Source: Cercis canadensis (lineage: Eukaryota > Streptophyta > Magnoliopsida > Fabales > Fabaceae). From it: a stretch of DNA of 64,000 nt. Shown in pieces: positions 14,101-26,234 of the stretch. Every line of letters begins with the position of its first letter. Position 1 is the first letter of the stretch. The DNA lies in contig QAOA01003578.1 in NCBI GenBank assembly GCA_003255065.1, forward strand, positions 681,006 through 745,005, given 5' to 3'. The position numbers and the translations under genes are program-made. The notes beneath the pieces are model-generated. The model was given only the letters and a program-made list of their open reading frames with translations. It did no database searches and had not been told where the DNA came from.

Positions 14101-17100
14101 CTATGAAGATTTCCCTTCCAGCTTCGAGGATCCAAAATTATTGTTTACCAGTGCAGCAGCCGCACGAGCAGCAGCAGATGCGCGCTCCGCAGAGGCAATT
14201 GCAACTCGAGCCTTCTCCAATACATCAGAAGATTGTAATCTTGTCTCACTTTTGGCATCACCAACAGGAATAGCATCATTATTTTTTGGTGATGGTTTGA
14301 TTTCATGAGTATTCAGCAAATATTTATCATTAGAAGGTCTAGGAGCTTCAACATGTTTATAGTCTTGTTTATTATGCATAGATATAGAATGTTCCCTGTT
14401 AGAAGGTATCGAATTAAAAGAACCCTGTCTGCTTGGTGTCTGAGAAAGCGCAGCTTCACTGCTAACTTGCTTTGTTCCACCCTGCAGGTAATATGAGAAG
14501 GCCATAAATCACTGATAGTGCAGTAAACAAGTAGGGGAAAAAGAAATGCTAGTCAAATCTTCAAGTTATAGCCATCAGTAGAAGTGCATCGTGAACCATG
14601 AAGCATTTAACATATCAGCTAATGAGTTCAAGAATAATAAAGTGAGGGCGGCTTATTGGTCAACTTCCTCAATTCCAAGTACCAACCAAAAAGACAAGCG
14701 AGCTTGTGTAGATCAACTAGCTTGAAGATTAATTAATATGATGAAATCTAATTAATATCGTGATCAAACAATCTTATCCTTTAACAGTATTATAACAAAC
14801 CAAGTTGCCTAACTGTATGCAAAACAAGCTATGTCTGAGAACACCAGGAATATAGTATACACACACATTAAGAGGGACCAAGGGTTGATAAGATTACAAT
14901 GAATGCTGATATCAACCAGTCATGAAATTTTAACACTAAACTCTGCAGATGTGAATGATAAGTTTCGAGAAAAATATACTCAACAGGCAGAGTCACTTCT
15001 CATGGTAGAACTATCACATCCAGGAACAAGTTCCCTAAAGTTGAAATGAGATTTGCAGTAAATTTCTGGAGTCAGATAAAAGTAGTAGCATCACTAGATG
15101 GAAAATGGTTTACACTTCCTAGCTATGTGGCTGCCATCAATTATCAATGACAATGACATGATATCACATGGATCTGGTTGTTAATGATAAAAAAAATTGA
15201 GCAATAAATGTACCAGGAGATCTTCATGATTTTTACAGAGTTCTTGCTGAGTTTTAGAAGAATCCCATTTTAGATTGTATTCTTCTGCAATATCCCTCAA
15301 TACCTTGAGCCTTATCTGTGCAGATGGAGCACTAACTGATAGCTTTTCAATTATCTGCAATAATTATATCAAAAGACAAGATATCCTAAAAATAGTAAGC
15401 AATTATTTATCCTCCAGAAAAATCAATAATTTAATATTGAGAAAGTACAACTAGAGACACTTCACCGTGCGGTTCACGCCTGAATCAGGACGAAGTTCAG
15501 ACACAGCAGAAACAAATTCCTTCCCATATTTTGTGGTAAACAGATTCTTGATGTGCAATAAATCCGGAATATCTGAACATCTAGGAGCAGCAAAAATTAT
15601 GCTTGCAATGGCCTCTCGCAATTCTGGAGGGCAATCCCTATTATGTCGACAAGGAAGGTTTAAAGTATCCTGGAGTAATTAGGCCACCAAAAGATAAAAG
15701 GAGGAAAAAAAAAACAAAAAAGCTTTGCTCGAAATGTAACAGTAGTATACCAGTGTCACATAATTCTGTGTAGCCTAAATGTCAATGGTGTGCCTGGTAC
15801 GAGTGAAAATGGGAAGAATGAAAGTGGGAGGAGAAAAAGTCAATAATGCATGTAGATGTTTTCATTTCTAGATTCAATGTCAATTTTCACTCCTCCCACT
15901 TCCATTTCCCCTAGTTTTGCTCCTACCAAGCATAACCATTGCTAATGTGATACACAAATCTAAAACGCAACTATGTAAGGAAAAAGTTGATTCTCCAAAA
16001 GGTTGCAATCTAAGGAAGAAATTTTGACATAGCACTTAATGAAATTAGAAGACAAAACAACAAATATTAATGCATGGTTCAAAAAAATTCATGTTTCTAA
16101 CCCAGGTTTCTTTTACAATTTAGATGTTAATAGCAACTTCTAACTAAACCAAGAAACAAACAGATGCATTTACACATTCAGTGTCTGTTGGTTACAATAA
16201 TAGTTTCAAGGCCAGGAAACATGTCAAAACAGTCCTCTAGCCTCCAGTGTCTTATAAACCACCAAACCGAGAAAAATCTTTTTGTTGATTTTATCTCATG
16301 ACAACTAACAGAAAAATGTAGAGCAGTTAATCACAATTCACAAAGTGATTAAATTTCACCAAACCCACTAAATCAGATTTTAAAGATAAAAAAAATGATG
16401 GTAGGTTCCAATATTTTGAAGCATGTAGATGGAGAAAACCATCAAGCTATAATTAGAAGGTCACAGAAGATTGAAGAAATCAGAAACAATATCATGTAAT
16501 TTACATGATTGCTGCACTTCAAGTTTTAGAAATTAACCGAGAAAAAGGGCAGAGTATAATAAGGTTAAGCAGTATCTCCAATATGAACAAATTCAATGAT
16601 CTATGGACATACTTCTGGCTTTCAATAATTGGAACACGAGCAAGAACAAATTCACAGAATAGCTCTAATATTTCATATGCCGCCCATATATTTTGTTCTC
16701 GTATAATATGTTCCACCTGGTTAAATCAATCAAAAAGAAGTTAAAACACAAAGTCAAATACAGAGGGAAAATTTTCCAACTAATTATAAATCATTTACCA
16801 AAATTTATGGATTACCCTAATTCGAGCAATTGCCTCTTGCCCAGCCTGCAAAAATTGGGCTATCTCCTTCCTCATCTGTTTCAATTGCACATCTCTCTTG
16901 TTTTGCAGCAGCTTAATGCGTGAAATTGCCAAGTTCAAGCATGTTTTGCTACAGAAAAGGAAAAAAGAACCAAAAGGAGCGCGCTTCACTATACATTAAA
17001 AGAGATTCAAGAGAACAATCTACAAGACGTTCAAATCCAAAGTATCAAAAAAGTTTCAATATTTCACACATAAGAGAGATATGGGGTAAATCACTCTACC

Positions 17101-17426
17101 TACGGATCATAGCCCTTTCATCAAAACAGCTCACTTGAAGCAGCGTAAAGTTCCAGCACTTATAATTAAGAAACCCAATAGCCCAAAATCGATAATTCAC
17201 AATGGGTATATCACAGAATTTAGATTCTCAACGAAAAGAGAAAAAAATTAAAAACACCAAAGACACAAGATTGGAATTGAATTTCGACCCAGTGAACAAT
17301 TTGATTAAACAAATAAAGCCATGAATGAAAAGTTCATTAAAATGTACGAGACAGTGAGAGAACATCGGAAAGTTACCATCTTGTGGCAAAAACACCCCTG
17401 TTGAAGAGTTGATTGAGAAGTGACAT
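14101..17426 (-). CDS. IST1-like protein (regulator of Vps4 / ESCRT-III family)
   Basis: Six exons, read on the minus strand: 17426-17377, 16948-16816, 16716-16613, 15637-15466, 15354-15214 and 14481-14101. All introns have GT-AG ends and the phases fit throughout, giving 326 aa. The protein starts MSLLNQLFNRGVFATR. Residues about 15-190 form the IST1 helical domain, with signature stretches such as LAISRIKLLQNKR, ARIRVEHIIREQN and CPPELREAIASIIFAAPRC. The tail is polar and low in complexity, then has an alanine-rich predicted helix (about 285-312, VLEKARVAIASAERASAAARA). IST1 proteins bind ESCRT-III and the Vps4/SKD1 ATPase on endosomes and tune multivesicular-body sorting; plants carry several ISTL paralogues. 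No obvious C-terminal MIM motif was noticed. The third intron holds a MITE. Exon limits are inferred from splice consensus and family similarity, not from transcripts. Confidence 0.93.
15783..15941. mobile_element. MITE in intron 3 of the IST1-like gene
   Basis: About 159 bp with long imperfect terminal inverted repeats. The left arm begins caatggtgtgcctggtac and contains gaaagtgggaggag. The reverse complement of the right end begins caatggttatgcttggta and contains ggaagtgggaggag. The arms are about 50 bp with a short AT-rich centre. The flanks (ctaaatgt and ctaatgtg) are similar but not identical, so an 8-bp target-site duplication is only possible. Superfamily unassigned; hAT-like is a guess. 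Confidence 0.75.
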
Positions 17427-18509
17427 GGTGAATTGGTGATAGTACGATGAAGAAAACCTTTGCAAAGGTTTAGGATTTGATGGAATTAAGGTCAAGTTGG
17501 GTGAGCCAACAAAAACCAGTAACCACCTGGGTGTAGCGATCAGGTTTTGTTTGGCATCCCCCGTATTCTTGGCGCATTCCTTTTCCGAGAGGGAACAATA
17601 CCCGAAGCGTAAGAAAACCTGTTTCTTTTGATTTTATTTTTTTTTAAATTTGTTTTTTAACGCAAGGAACCTACAAAATACAAATGGGACTCGGATCGGT
17701 CATACCTTGAGTTATATAATGAGACAAATTGACAAGCAATTGGAGTTTGTCAAATTATTTATTAAAATAGAGTATTATGTAAATTATTTATTAAAATAGT
17801 ATATTTTTAATTATTTTATTCAAAAGATATGAATAAGACAAATCACATTATTTTATATGTCTATCAATAATTTAATTAAAATTACTACAAATTGATAAAA
17901 AAAAAATTAAATTATTTCATTTACGTAAATACTTTGTAAAACTATATATTTTTATTCATTTTGTCCAAAAATAATGAAAGTCCTTAAGCAAAATTATTCA
18001 TCAGCTTATGTAAAATTATTAAAATATTTTTTGAGATATGTAATTATTAGGTATAAAATAGATAATATTTTTTATTTAGTATATAGTTATTCAACATAAT
18101 AATTATATAAGAACATAATAACTGTATATTATTATTAAATCAAATAATTACATACTTTACACATAATGATAGTTTGAAGAATGTTTTAATAATGTTGTTA
18201 TGCCACGAATTGTAGAATAAATAAGTTTAATGTATCGCCACTGCAAACTTATTTTCTCAAAGTATTAAATACTTTTTCTCTATACATAAACCAGGGAAAA
18301 ATCTTAACATTATGATAAACTTAGGAATCCATAAAGTTTTTTTTTTTTTTTTTTTTTTTTTTTTATCTATTCAATTTTAACCTATTCGTATTTTTATTTT
18401 TACTTTTACATTTTTCTAATGTATTCGTACATATTTGTTAATACAATATAGATATGTATTTATTTTATTCTTTATACATTGTTTCACTAATCCCAAGAAT
18501 ACTTATCTT

Positions 18510-18548
<39 letters not shown>

Positions 18549-19142
18549 ATTTTGCATGTGACAATATAAAATCGTTGATTTGAAAAATAATTAATTTTAA
18601 CTGTTAAAAATAAACGACCAAAATTAAATACTTTTACAATGATTATTAGTTATCATTTATTTTTTGTCACAGAAAAAGATATATTGTATTGTATTACAAA
18701 TGTATGGCTAGCACAAACATGAAGCAAAATAGTAATTAGTTTAGCCTCTAAACCATACGGATAATTTGTCATGTACATTAATCATCACAATAAATTAGAA
18801 GGCATGGAACTGTCATTTTCTATGGTGCATTTTTGCAAAAAATTATGTGTTCGTTGCTAGACCTAAAAACACTCTAGGCGAATATATGAGGCAGCATTCT
18901 CAACTGTGATGATTGACCATAAAGAGATCAAATGCAAGTAAAATTTTACTTACCACTTTCCAACTACTACAAGCAGTGTAATTAGGAGGACAATAAACTC
19001 CTAAATATTCATGAATGCATGGATTGAAGAATGACAGAAAACTGGGAGATGAGGAAATAATAATGGAAGCAGATGCTGGTAAAGTAGTACCATGCACAAA
19101 TAATACAAAGAAATGGTGGAAATATTCCAAATGGTAAGAACT
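17427..19142. other. Intergenic between two minus-strand genes
   Basis: This holds the promoter and 5' UTR of the IST1-like gene (right after 17426) and the 3' flank of the hydrolase gene (left of 19143). Very AT-rich from about 17740. A poly-T run of 28 lies at 18337-18364 and an (AT)n microsatellite at 18514-18545. A short tandem repeat (aaattatttattaaaatag, twice) lies near 17750-17800. No coding signal. Confidence 0.6.
18514..18545. repeat. (AT)n microsatellite
   Basis: Sixteen uninterrupted AT dinucleotides. Confidence 0.95.
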
Positions 19143-22100
19143 TCATTGAACGGAGCACCGAGAATCAAGCCATGAAATAATGTCATCAATGACAGTAAAA
19201 ATTCTGTCATCAGATTCCCCTTCCAAGATGCAGTGGTAACCTCCTTCATAGGTTTTTAGGGTCTTATCCTTGCTAGATGCATTCTCATATAGAAATTGGC
19301 TCACTACAGGATCAGTCACCTTGTCTGCTGCTCCGTGAATAATCAATAGCGGAGCCGAAACCTGCATCCGCCCCCGAAAAAATTAAAAATATTATAGCTT
19401 TTGGTTCATATGACTTTGATGCATGCATAAATCAGAAATGACCACAGGAGAAATCCATACATGCTACATTCTCGAAAATAACTAATGACAGAAGGCAAGC
19501 AAAAGGTAAAACTAACCTTCTGAACATGTGACTCGATTTCTTGTGCGGCCTTCAAAAGTTCCATACCAGTTTTCAATCGTGTTTGATCCTGATAACAAAT
19601 AACATTGTACACAGCCTAGAAAAGAAAAAAGAAACATTTAGAGTAAAAATTTTTGTCCGCAGAACAATCAAAAAAATTTGGTATATACAACCAGAAGGTA
19701 AAAATTTATCAACTTGATCTGGCCTACAAGGTTGTTCTTGGTCTGATGATTTACTCATTATAGATTTTGGTCTTTTCTGTTCCTTTTGCTAGGACAGGGG
19801 GAGAAGAGAGAGAGAGAAATAACAATTTGACATTCTGCTATTCTGTTCTTTCTCATAGCGTGGCTAGTCTTACGAGGGATGTAATGTGCTGTTGGTTGCA
19901 GAATATTAAGTAGGGCTAAATCTTGTATCCAAGATGATGGGTGGATTTACAGAAATATTTTAGATGAAATGCATATTAAAATATCTATAGCAAATATTTT
20001 TTTCTTCTTTCTAGAAGAAATTTGTGGTGAATGTTAAATACAAGTATGCAACTAATTCAATGATAGAAGATTCTATGTTTTGGGTCATGTTGGTGCCCAT
20101 CCTTGTGTTTGAAGCCACAAACTCAAGAATGACCAAAGGTTCCTTTTGGCAAATTGTTAATATGTATGCATGTGTAATTCCATTGCAACATCCACACAGT
20201 TTGAGTTGAACCTTGCAGAAAAGAAACATGTGACACTTGGACAGAAATGACATCCATTTAATGGGATGTTGTAGACACCCACACACAAGATGAAAGTTCT
20301 TAAGAATTTTCATGTACGAGTGTGCAAGTGTAAAGGAGTGAAAATTGTAACCCCAATCAGTTGAAAAATGAGAAAGAGAAAAGGTTAATATACTTTTGAG
20401 CCATTGATTCATGAACTTAAGCTATCAGGTCAAGTTGGGAATCATAATGTGTATTAAGCTACATGATGAAGGAATTCACAAATCTTAACAGTATGACTGG
20501 ATAAAATGAGGCCATTTGACCATGCATAAAAGATGAATATCTGGTAGAAGTGAGGCATGGATAATTGCATATATAGCAAGTACAAGACATTTTATTAAAG
20601 ACAGCATGATATGGAAAGGCAATAGTAGTTCATTTTTCATTTTTATAAGCATCTGTGAATAGGGTTGATAAAGATACCAACCAATTTTCTTTTGCTTGGT
20701 TCTCTGAAGGCCAACGCAGCTAGATCTCTCTCTGGGAAGAGTTTTGCTTTTGGCATCACTTTAGACAAGAGATCCATTGTCTTCAGAACTGCAGGTGATG
20801 GTAACACGCCCTCCCCAATCTTAGCAGCAACACAAGATCAGCAAATCATGCTTCATCTGACTAATATACTAATAAAACCTCCAAGTTTTATTTAAATCTT
20901 GAAAGAAAAATGCATGGAAAAAATTTTCAGTGCAGACTTTTATTGCTCAACGGCAATGAAAGTGTGATCCTTTCTTCTAGAAGAATAAATACTGCACTCA
21001 TCAAAGGAGAAAAAATGAAGAAGGCCACAAATTTTTATTGAAACTTCAGACACCAAAACCTATTTTTAGCCTGTTACTTCTGGGTACATTAATTTTGAGG
21101 TTGAGTAGTTTCTTGACACTATTATATCACCTTTGACTGAGTCAGTCATAGTTCAACTTCTGGGAGCCCTATCCCTGAAATCGTTTGCAAGCACAAGATG
21201 AGTGGTACTAGACACCCTTAGTCCAAATTTAGACTTCAGAATGATATTTTGACAAAAATATTACATTATATAACAAAATCTCAATACATCTTCTACATAG
21301 TTGTGCCAGAATATCAAGGGTTCCATGTATGCCTTGTTCACAATAAATGCAATAAGTCAGGTCCATGTTAAGCATCACTTTTGGCAGGCTGCCTGGAAAC
21401 ACCAAAGCAATCTGAAAGCGCTTCACAAATCACAAGTTTAACCCTCAAAGTTTTACCAAATTTCTGAGGACCATCTCAAACATCACATGACTATGCTAGG
21501 TAAAGGTAGAATTGGGTCATTTTCACTCTGTTCTTTTCTGTTTTGGCATCAACTAAGCACCCAAGCCAACAGTAATATGCCCACACATACAGCTATTGAA
21601 CAAAGAGGGTCAGTTATCATCATTTGGAGGGTAAAGGACCTGGTATATGAGGTTCTCACATACTACAGATCTGGAACTTATATTTGACAAATGAAAATGC
21701 CAATGACATTAAAGTCTAATAGTTTTTCATCCCTCTTTAGAAATTAGATTGGACAGTGAGATTGTTGGTCGAAGCAAACTGGAGTTGAATTTTTTGACTA
21801 GCCAATTAAAGAAAACAGAACTCCAGTGGTAGCAATGGTTAAACCAATATGTGAAAATTTACAGATCAAAGCTTCCTGCTTCCGGGAAAAAAGGAATTGA
21901 ACCTTAGAGATGATTAAGACATAATAAGAATCTAATTGTCCAGTGCTAATAGACTTTGAATGCAAACTTGTAAATTATGATTATGAATTCGTTGAACATC
22001 CACTGCAATACTGAGTGAGGATAGCTTAAAAACAAAAACTCCAATACAGAGAATGAGCTTACTTTACACATTGGTGCGACAAGGACCACTCCATCCCAAT

Positions 22101-23399
22101 TATTTGGTTCCTTCAAATGAACCTTAAGAGTAACAGCTCCACCCATGGACTGCCCCAATATAAATCGAGGCAGCTCTCTAAGCTCAGGTCTTGCTGCCAA
22201 TTGAAATACAAAGCATGGTCAGGAACATTTTATTTTCACAATGTAAAAGATTGGAATAACGATCACATTGAAAAAGAAACCACGCATAAAAGATTGGAAC
22301 ATCTTATAGACCTTTGATTTTTGTATATTGTTCTATAACATCATCAGCTAGGTCGTCAAAATTTGGTATGTAACCATGTAGTCCTTCAGAAAGACCAAAA
22401 CCAGGATAATCCATAGCATAAACATCATACCCAGATGCAGCAATTCGCTTTGCAATACCTGAAAATTCGAATTCTTAAGCATAAAATGATGACACAATAG
22501 TTCTGCTAAAATGGAGAAAACACAATATACTACTTAGGCAAGTTAGATGCTTCTTGAAATGACATTAAGACAGACCTTCAAAGAAGAAGGTGCAAGTATC
22601 TCCATACCCATGGCAGAAAAACAAAGCTCCCTTCAGTGGAACACCAGGTTTATGCATCCAGCTTTTGCAGAAAATTTCCAATCCCCTCGAATTCCTCTCA
22701 TACCACTACTAAACAATTATCAGTACCAATTCCAGACTAAATACTATTTACCCTTCTTAATTAATCAAAACTTGTCACCAAATTGAAATAAACAAACCAA
22801 AAAAGAAAAAAACTTCAGAATATGATCCTAGAGTTTTGGGCAATTGGGTAAAGCAGCAGAACTTACTTCCTCTGTTCTGATCTCAGTAGGAGCCATCTAG
22901 CGTGCCCAAAAAAGATTGAAACATCAGTGACTGATTCTTTGACAATGCCAAAAAAAACACCCAAATGATCAAACGGCTTTAATTGAAACCTAGAGTTGAT
23001 CAAGACTAAGCTAACCTTGAACAAGCAATGATCGAGCTGTTGCTGCACCTCAGCGAAAGCTGCTCGAACCCGCCTTCGAGTTGGTGCATGATCCAGGTTC
23101 AGAGAAGCTATGGCGTTCAATTCCGCGCTTACGTCTTCAATTGGTGGCCTTTTCTTGGCTGTGACAGAGAGTGTAGTCTTTGAAACTGGGGAACGGGGCT
23201 TCAGCTTCAATCTGGGTGTAATGGGTACTTGATACTTGAGAGGGTGGTGTTGGATGGGAGAGAAGGGTATTGGTGGAAACGCAGAAAGCTTGTTCCTTGA
23301 TCGGCATCCGAGTGTCACAGATAGCTCCATGGCCATTGAGCTTAGTGAGTTGTGGGAAACATTTCCATTTCCCTCACTATAATTGTGAAAAGAACCCAA
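19143..23399 (-). CDS. Monoacylglycerol lipase-like alpha/beta hydrolase (MAGL family), probable plastid form
   Basis: Eight exons on the minus strand: 23399-23016, 22896-22867, 22705-22576, 22458-22312, 22193-22063, 20819-20682, 19615-19517 and 19361-19143. Phases agree and all introns are GT-AG; the sixth donor (GTTGGT) is weak. Starting at ATG 23336 gives 404 aa; the in-frame ATG at 23399 gives 425 aa. In 404-aa numbering, the oxyanion HG dipeptide is at 149-150, the nucleophile elbow GQSMGG has Ser225, the acid is Asp345 in HGAADKVTDP, and the base is His375 in EGGYHC. This is the full Ser-Asp-His triad of plant MAGL/caffeoylshikimate esterase-type lipases, which release fatty acid from monoacylglycerol or lysolipid. 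The first ~65 residues are rich in Ser, Pro, Lys and Arg and poor in acids, like a plastid transit peptide, as in the long plant MAGLs. Substrate is not shown by sequence. Introns 5 and 6 exceed 1 kb each. The first exon may begin at either ATG. Confidence 0.93.
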
Positions 23400-24119
23400 C
23401 CCACCTGAGCTTACTTACTTGACTTCAATTCACCACTCACAATTTGGTCTTAAAAACGTGTATCTTTCCATTTGGTGGCTTCCCCTTCTCACTAAACATT
23501 GATGGTCGGTCCCTGTCTAAGGCATATGCATCACGTGCCGCTCCTTGTAAAATCCGATGAAGTTTTTTATTTTTCTCTTTCGGTCCTCTTAAATTAGTAA
23601 CAAATTTTCTTTTATTTGTTTTCCGTAATAATAACAGATTGTCGGAGAGACCACGTTTTTTGTGCTAATGCGAGACCCCACCATTGAAACTAAATTTGAC
23701 TATCATGGACATTTAGTAAGGTCGGGCCAATTGGGCCTGCAGACTATTCGGCCAGACCAAGTAGGCCCAATATTTTATGGGCTAGTAGTGGCCCAATCCA
23801 ATATGTATAACAAGTTAAACAGGCAAGTCCGTTGGACCAAGCCCAAATTGATGCCTATAGGTCAGGCCTAACTTTGCAAGTTGCGCCATACCCAAGTAGA
23901 AGTTATTGAAGCAAAACAAAGTTGAAGTTCGAAAAGTTTGTGATGCCCAAGCTAGAATTCCTTTCAGCAAAAAGAAAAAAAAAGATTTTAGAGCATTAAT
24001 AAAGCAGACATTCCACACATATCAATTCTGCAAGGCCCAATAGTATTTGTTTGCCTTCTCAGCCCAAACTTTACAATTTTTCTTTATGTCAAGAAATTAT
24101 TTTATAAAGCATCACAAGC
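23400..24119. other. Upstream region of the hydrolase gene, with a GGCC/GGCCC-rich repeat scrap
   Basis: This includes the likely promoter of the minus-strand hydrolase gene. At about 23690-23890 there are many gggcc/ggccc words (for example gggccaattgggcc), a composition seen in old plant transposon remnants. I found no terminal repeats or target-site duplication. No coding potential. Confidence 0.4.
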
Positions 24120-25470
24120 TAGTACATCTAAAATGAAGACCTAAGCATCCTCCAACCAAATAGAATCTATGGGACTAGATTTCTTATACTGAGCAAGTCT
24201 ACGAGCAACCTCAATAGCTACTCTAGGTATGAATGGAAACTAACTGATCTCAAAGATGGAGTAAGCTCTTGAATATCAAATAACACAATACCCAAAGCTG
24301 AATGCATGAAAGATAGATTGTGCGTCACCTTCCACATGGAGATCATGGAAACCCAAATCCACAGCCATTCTCAGTCCTTCTCTCACAGCTATTACTGACA
24401 TGATGTCAGCATCATTGATTCCTGCAATGGGTAATGCCCATGCAGCCATGAAATTGCCACCACCATCTCTGATCACACCCCCAACAGCTCCTCCCCTACC
24501 ATTTGACAAAGCCCCATCCTCGTTTAACTTGAAAACAATGTCAGGTGGTCTCTGCCATTTAACTTCTCTAACTGCCGCAGCACTTGGGATTGAAGTGTTG
24601 TTTTCTTTTGACAGTAAGTCCCTTATAATCATTGCCTCCTCCCAAACAGAACGTATAGGACGCACCTGTTTCCTAAGTTTGAGGTTGTTCCTCCTTGACC
24701 ATAAGTTGTAACAGATCATCAGGGAAGCCAAAAACACTTGTTCCATCGACCAAGCCTTCCAAACCGTCACAAACCAGTCATGAAATGCAATAGTATCGTC
24801 GCTGCTGTGCATACCGGGCAGCGAAGCCAACCTCCAAACCTCTCTTGCATGCTCTAGAGTTTCCTCACACCCATGGCAGAAGAAGCACGGGTCGGTGATC
24901 TCCAGTCCTCTCCTTGTCATAGCATCAACTGTAGGCAGAATACGTTTACAACACCTCCATAAAAATACTTTATGCTTGCTGGGCATTTTGAGATTCTAGA
25001 TTGCCTTCCATACCTCTGGGTTCAAAGAATAGAGGTTGGTCAAATCACCCACTCTGACATTATATGCAGACTTAACACTGAACTCACCATTTTTTGTTAA
25101 AAACCAGTACCATGTATCATCAACTGCTCATTGACCCAGCGGTATGCTACAAATCAAATCAGTCTCATGCGAGTTAAAGATTCTTGATATGAGCTCTCTG
25201 TCCCATTCTCTTCTTCCTTGTTTGAAAAGCTCACAAACTTTTGCCTCTGCCCAGAGTGTGTTTGCCTGCATGGTGGGTATAAATGATGCACTGGTTGGGA
25301 GCCAAGGGTCAGCCCAGACCCGCACCTGAGTACCACTTCCTATCAAGCATAAGCAACCTTTCTTGAGAAGGGAAAGACCATGCCAAATACTCCTCCACGT
25401 GTAAGATGGCCTGCTACCTAGAGAAGCATCCAAGATATCATGGTCTTGGTAATATCTTGCCTTAAGCATT
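24120..25470 (-). pseudogene. LINE (L1-type non-LTR) 3' remnant: zf-RVT and RNase H region
   Basis: Minus-strand translation gives the C-terminal part of a plant L1 ORF2. It runs from the region after reverse transcriptase (MLKARYYQDHDILDASLGS, RPSYTWRSIWHG, VRVWADPWLP) to a zf-RVT zinc-binding segment (HKVFLWRCCKRILPT, then CFFCHGCEETLEHA) and an RNase H-like domain (FKLNEDGALSNGRGGAVGGV...HVEGDAQ). In-frame stops follow SIPLGQ (about 25134) and VWKAI (about 24999). The frame also breaks near 24276; beyond it the usual C-terminal residues (IPRVAIEVARRLAQ...DSIWLEDA) are still readable. The endonuclease and reverse transcriptase core are absent. It is therefore a 5'-truncated, dead copy. No clear poly-A tail or target-site duplication was found. 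It abuts a copia fragment at about 25470. Confidence 0.85.
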
Positions 25471-26234
25471 CTTGGAGATAGGTGGTGACATGAAGGGAAC
25501 CACGTGTGGTGGTGGAGGGTTTCTCTTTTAGGGACATGAGTTGAGAGCGAGAGTGATTGGCAAATAAGATTTGCAAGTGATCCCAAGCTTCCTTGGCTGT
25601 AGAAGTTTTGCCAAGAAGATTGAGGACTTCAGACTCTAAAGAAGCTGTAATGGAATGGAGGAGGAGATTGTCTTACCTAACACACATGGTATATTCAGGA
25701 TTAGGCAAGACAATATCATCAGAAACAATGGGGGGGGGAGGGCAAGGTTTCGTGCCATTAAGGAAGAACATGAGAGGGCATACCCATGAAAGAGGGCATC
25801 AGCAAGATTTCTCCATGAGGGATAGTTGGTGTGATTTAGTTTAATGGGGAGGTGGGCCGAGGTGAAGGAAATGAGGGTGGTGGCAGGGTGATGGGCAGTG
25901 GGAGAGACTAGAACAGAGGGAAAAGTGGAGGAGGATTCCGAGGTATTGGCCATGAGGGAGAGGGAAAAAAAAATGTTGCTGTTAAGCAATGAGCTCTGAT
26001 ACCATGTAGAAGTACAAGAAGAAGAAAAAAAAAAAAAAAAGGTTAAGTTCATTAATGTTAACAAGTGTATATATATATATACATTTACAATGAATGAAAG
26101 AATTCAAAAAATATAAACCCTAGTTTTATGAGTAACTGTAATTCAAATGTTCAAATTAAAGTGTAATCACTGTAACAACAATAGAGATTAAAGTAATTAG
26201 TTGAGAATTATTCTCTTTCAATTACAGCATAACA
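25471..26234 (-). mobile_element. Fossil Ty1/copia LTR retrotransposon, 5' end (LTR, primer-binding site, part of gag)
   Basis: Minus strand. A presumed 5' LTR of about 230 bp runs from 26234 (TGTTATGCTG...) to 26005 (...CTTCTACA). It is followed at once by TGGTATCAGAGC (26004-25993), the initiator-methionine tRNA primer-binding site typical of plant copia elements. A gag-like N-terminus follows, with the family motif LNHTNYPSWR. Coding similarity to gag fades into the LINE remnant near 25470. The rest of gag, all of pol and the 3' LTR are not in place, so the element is incomplete and broken. Age cannot be dated because only one LTR is present. Confidence 0.8.
26005..26234 (-). repeat. Copia 5' LTR (single)
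   Basis: TG...CA-bounded 230-bp segment directly upstream of the tRNA-iMet primer-binding site. It contains a poly-A/T stretch and a short TA microsatellite (26066-26080). A matching 3' LTR was not seen in the window. Confidence 0.7.
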
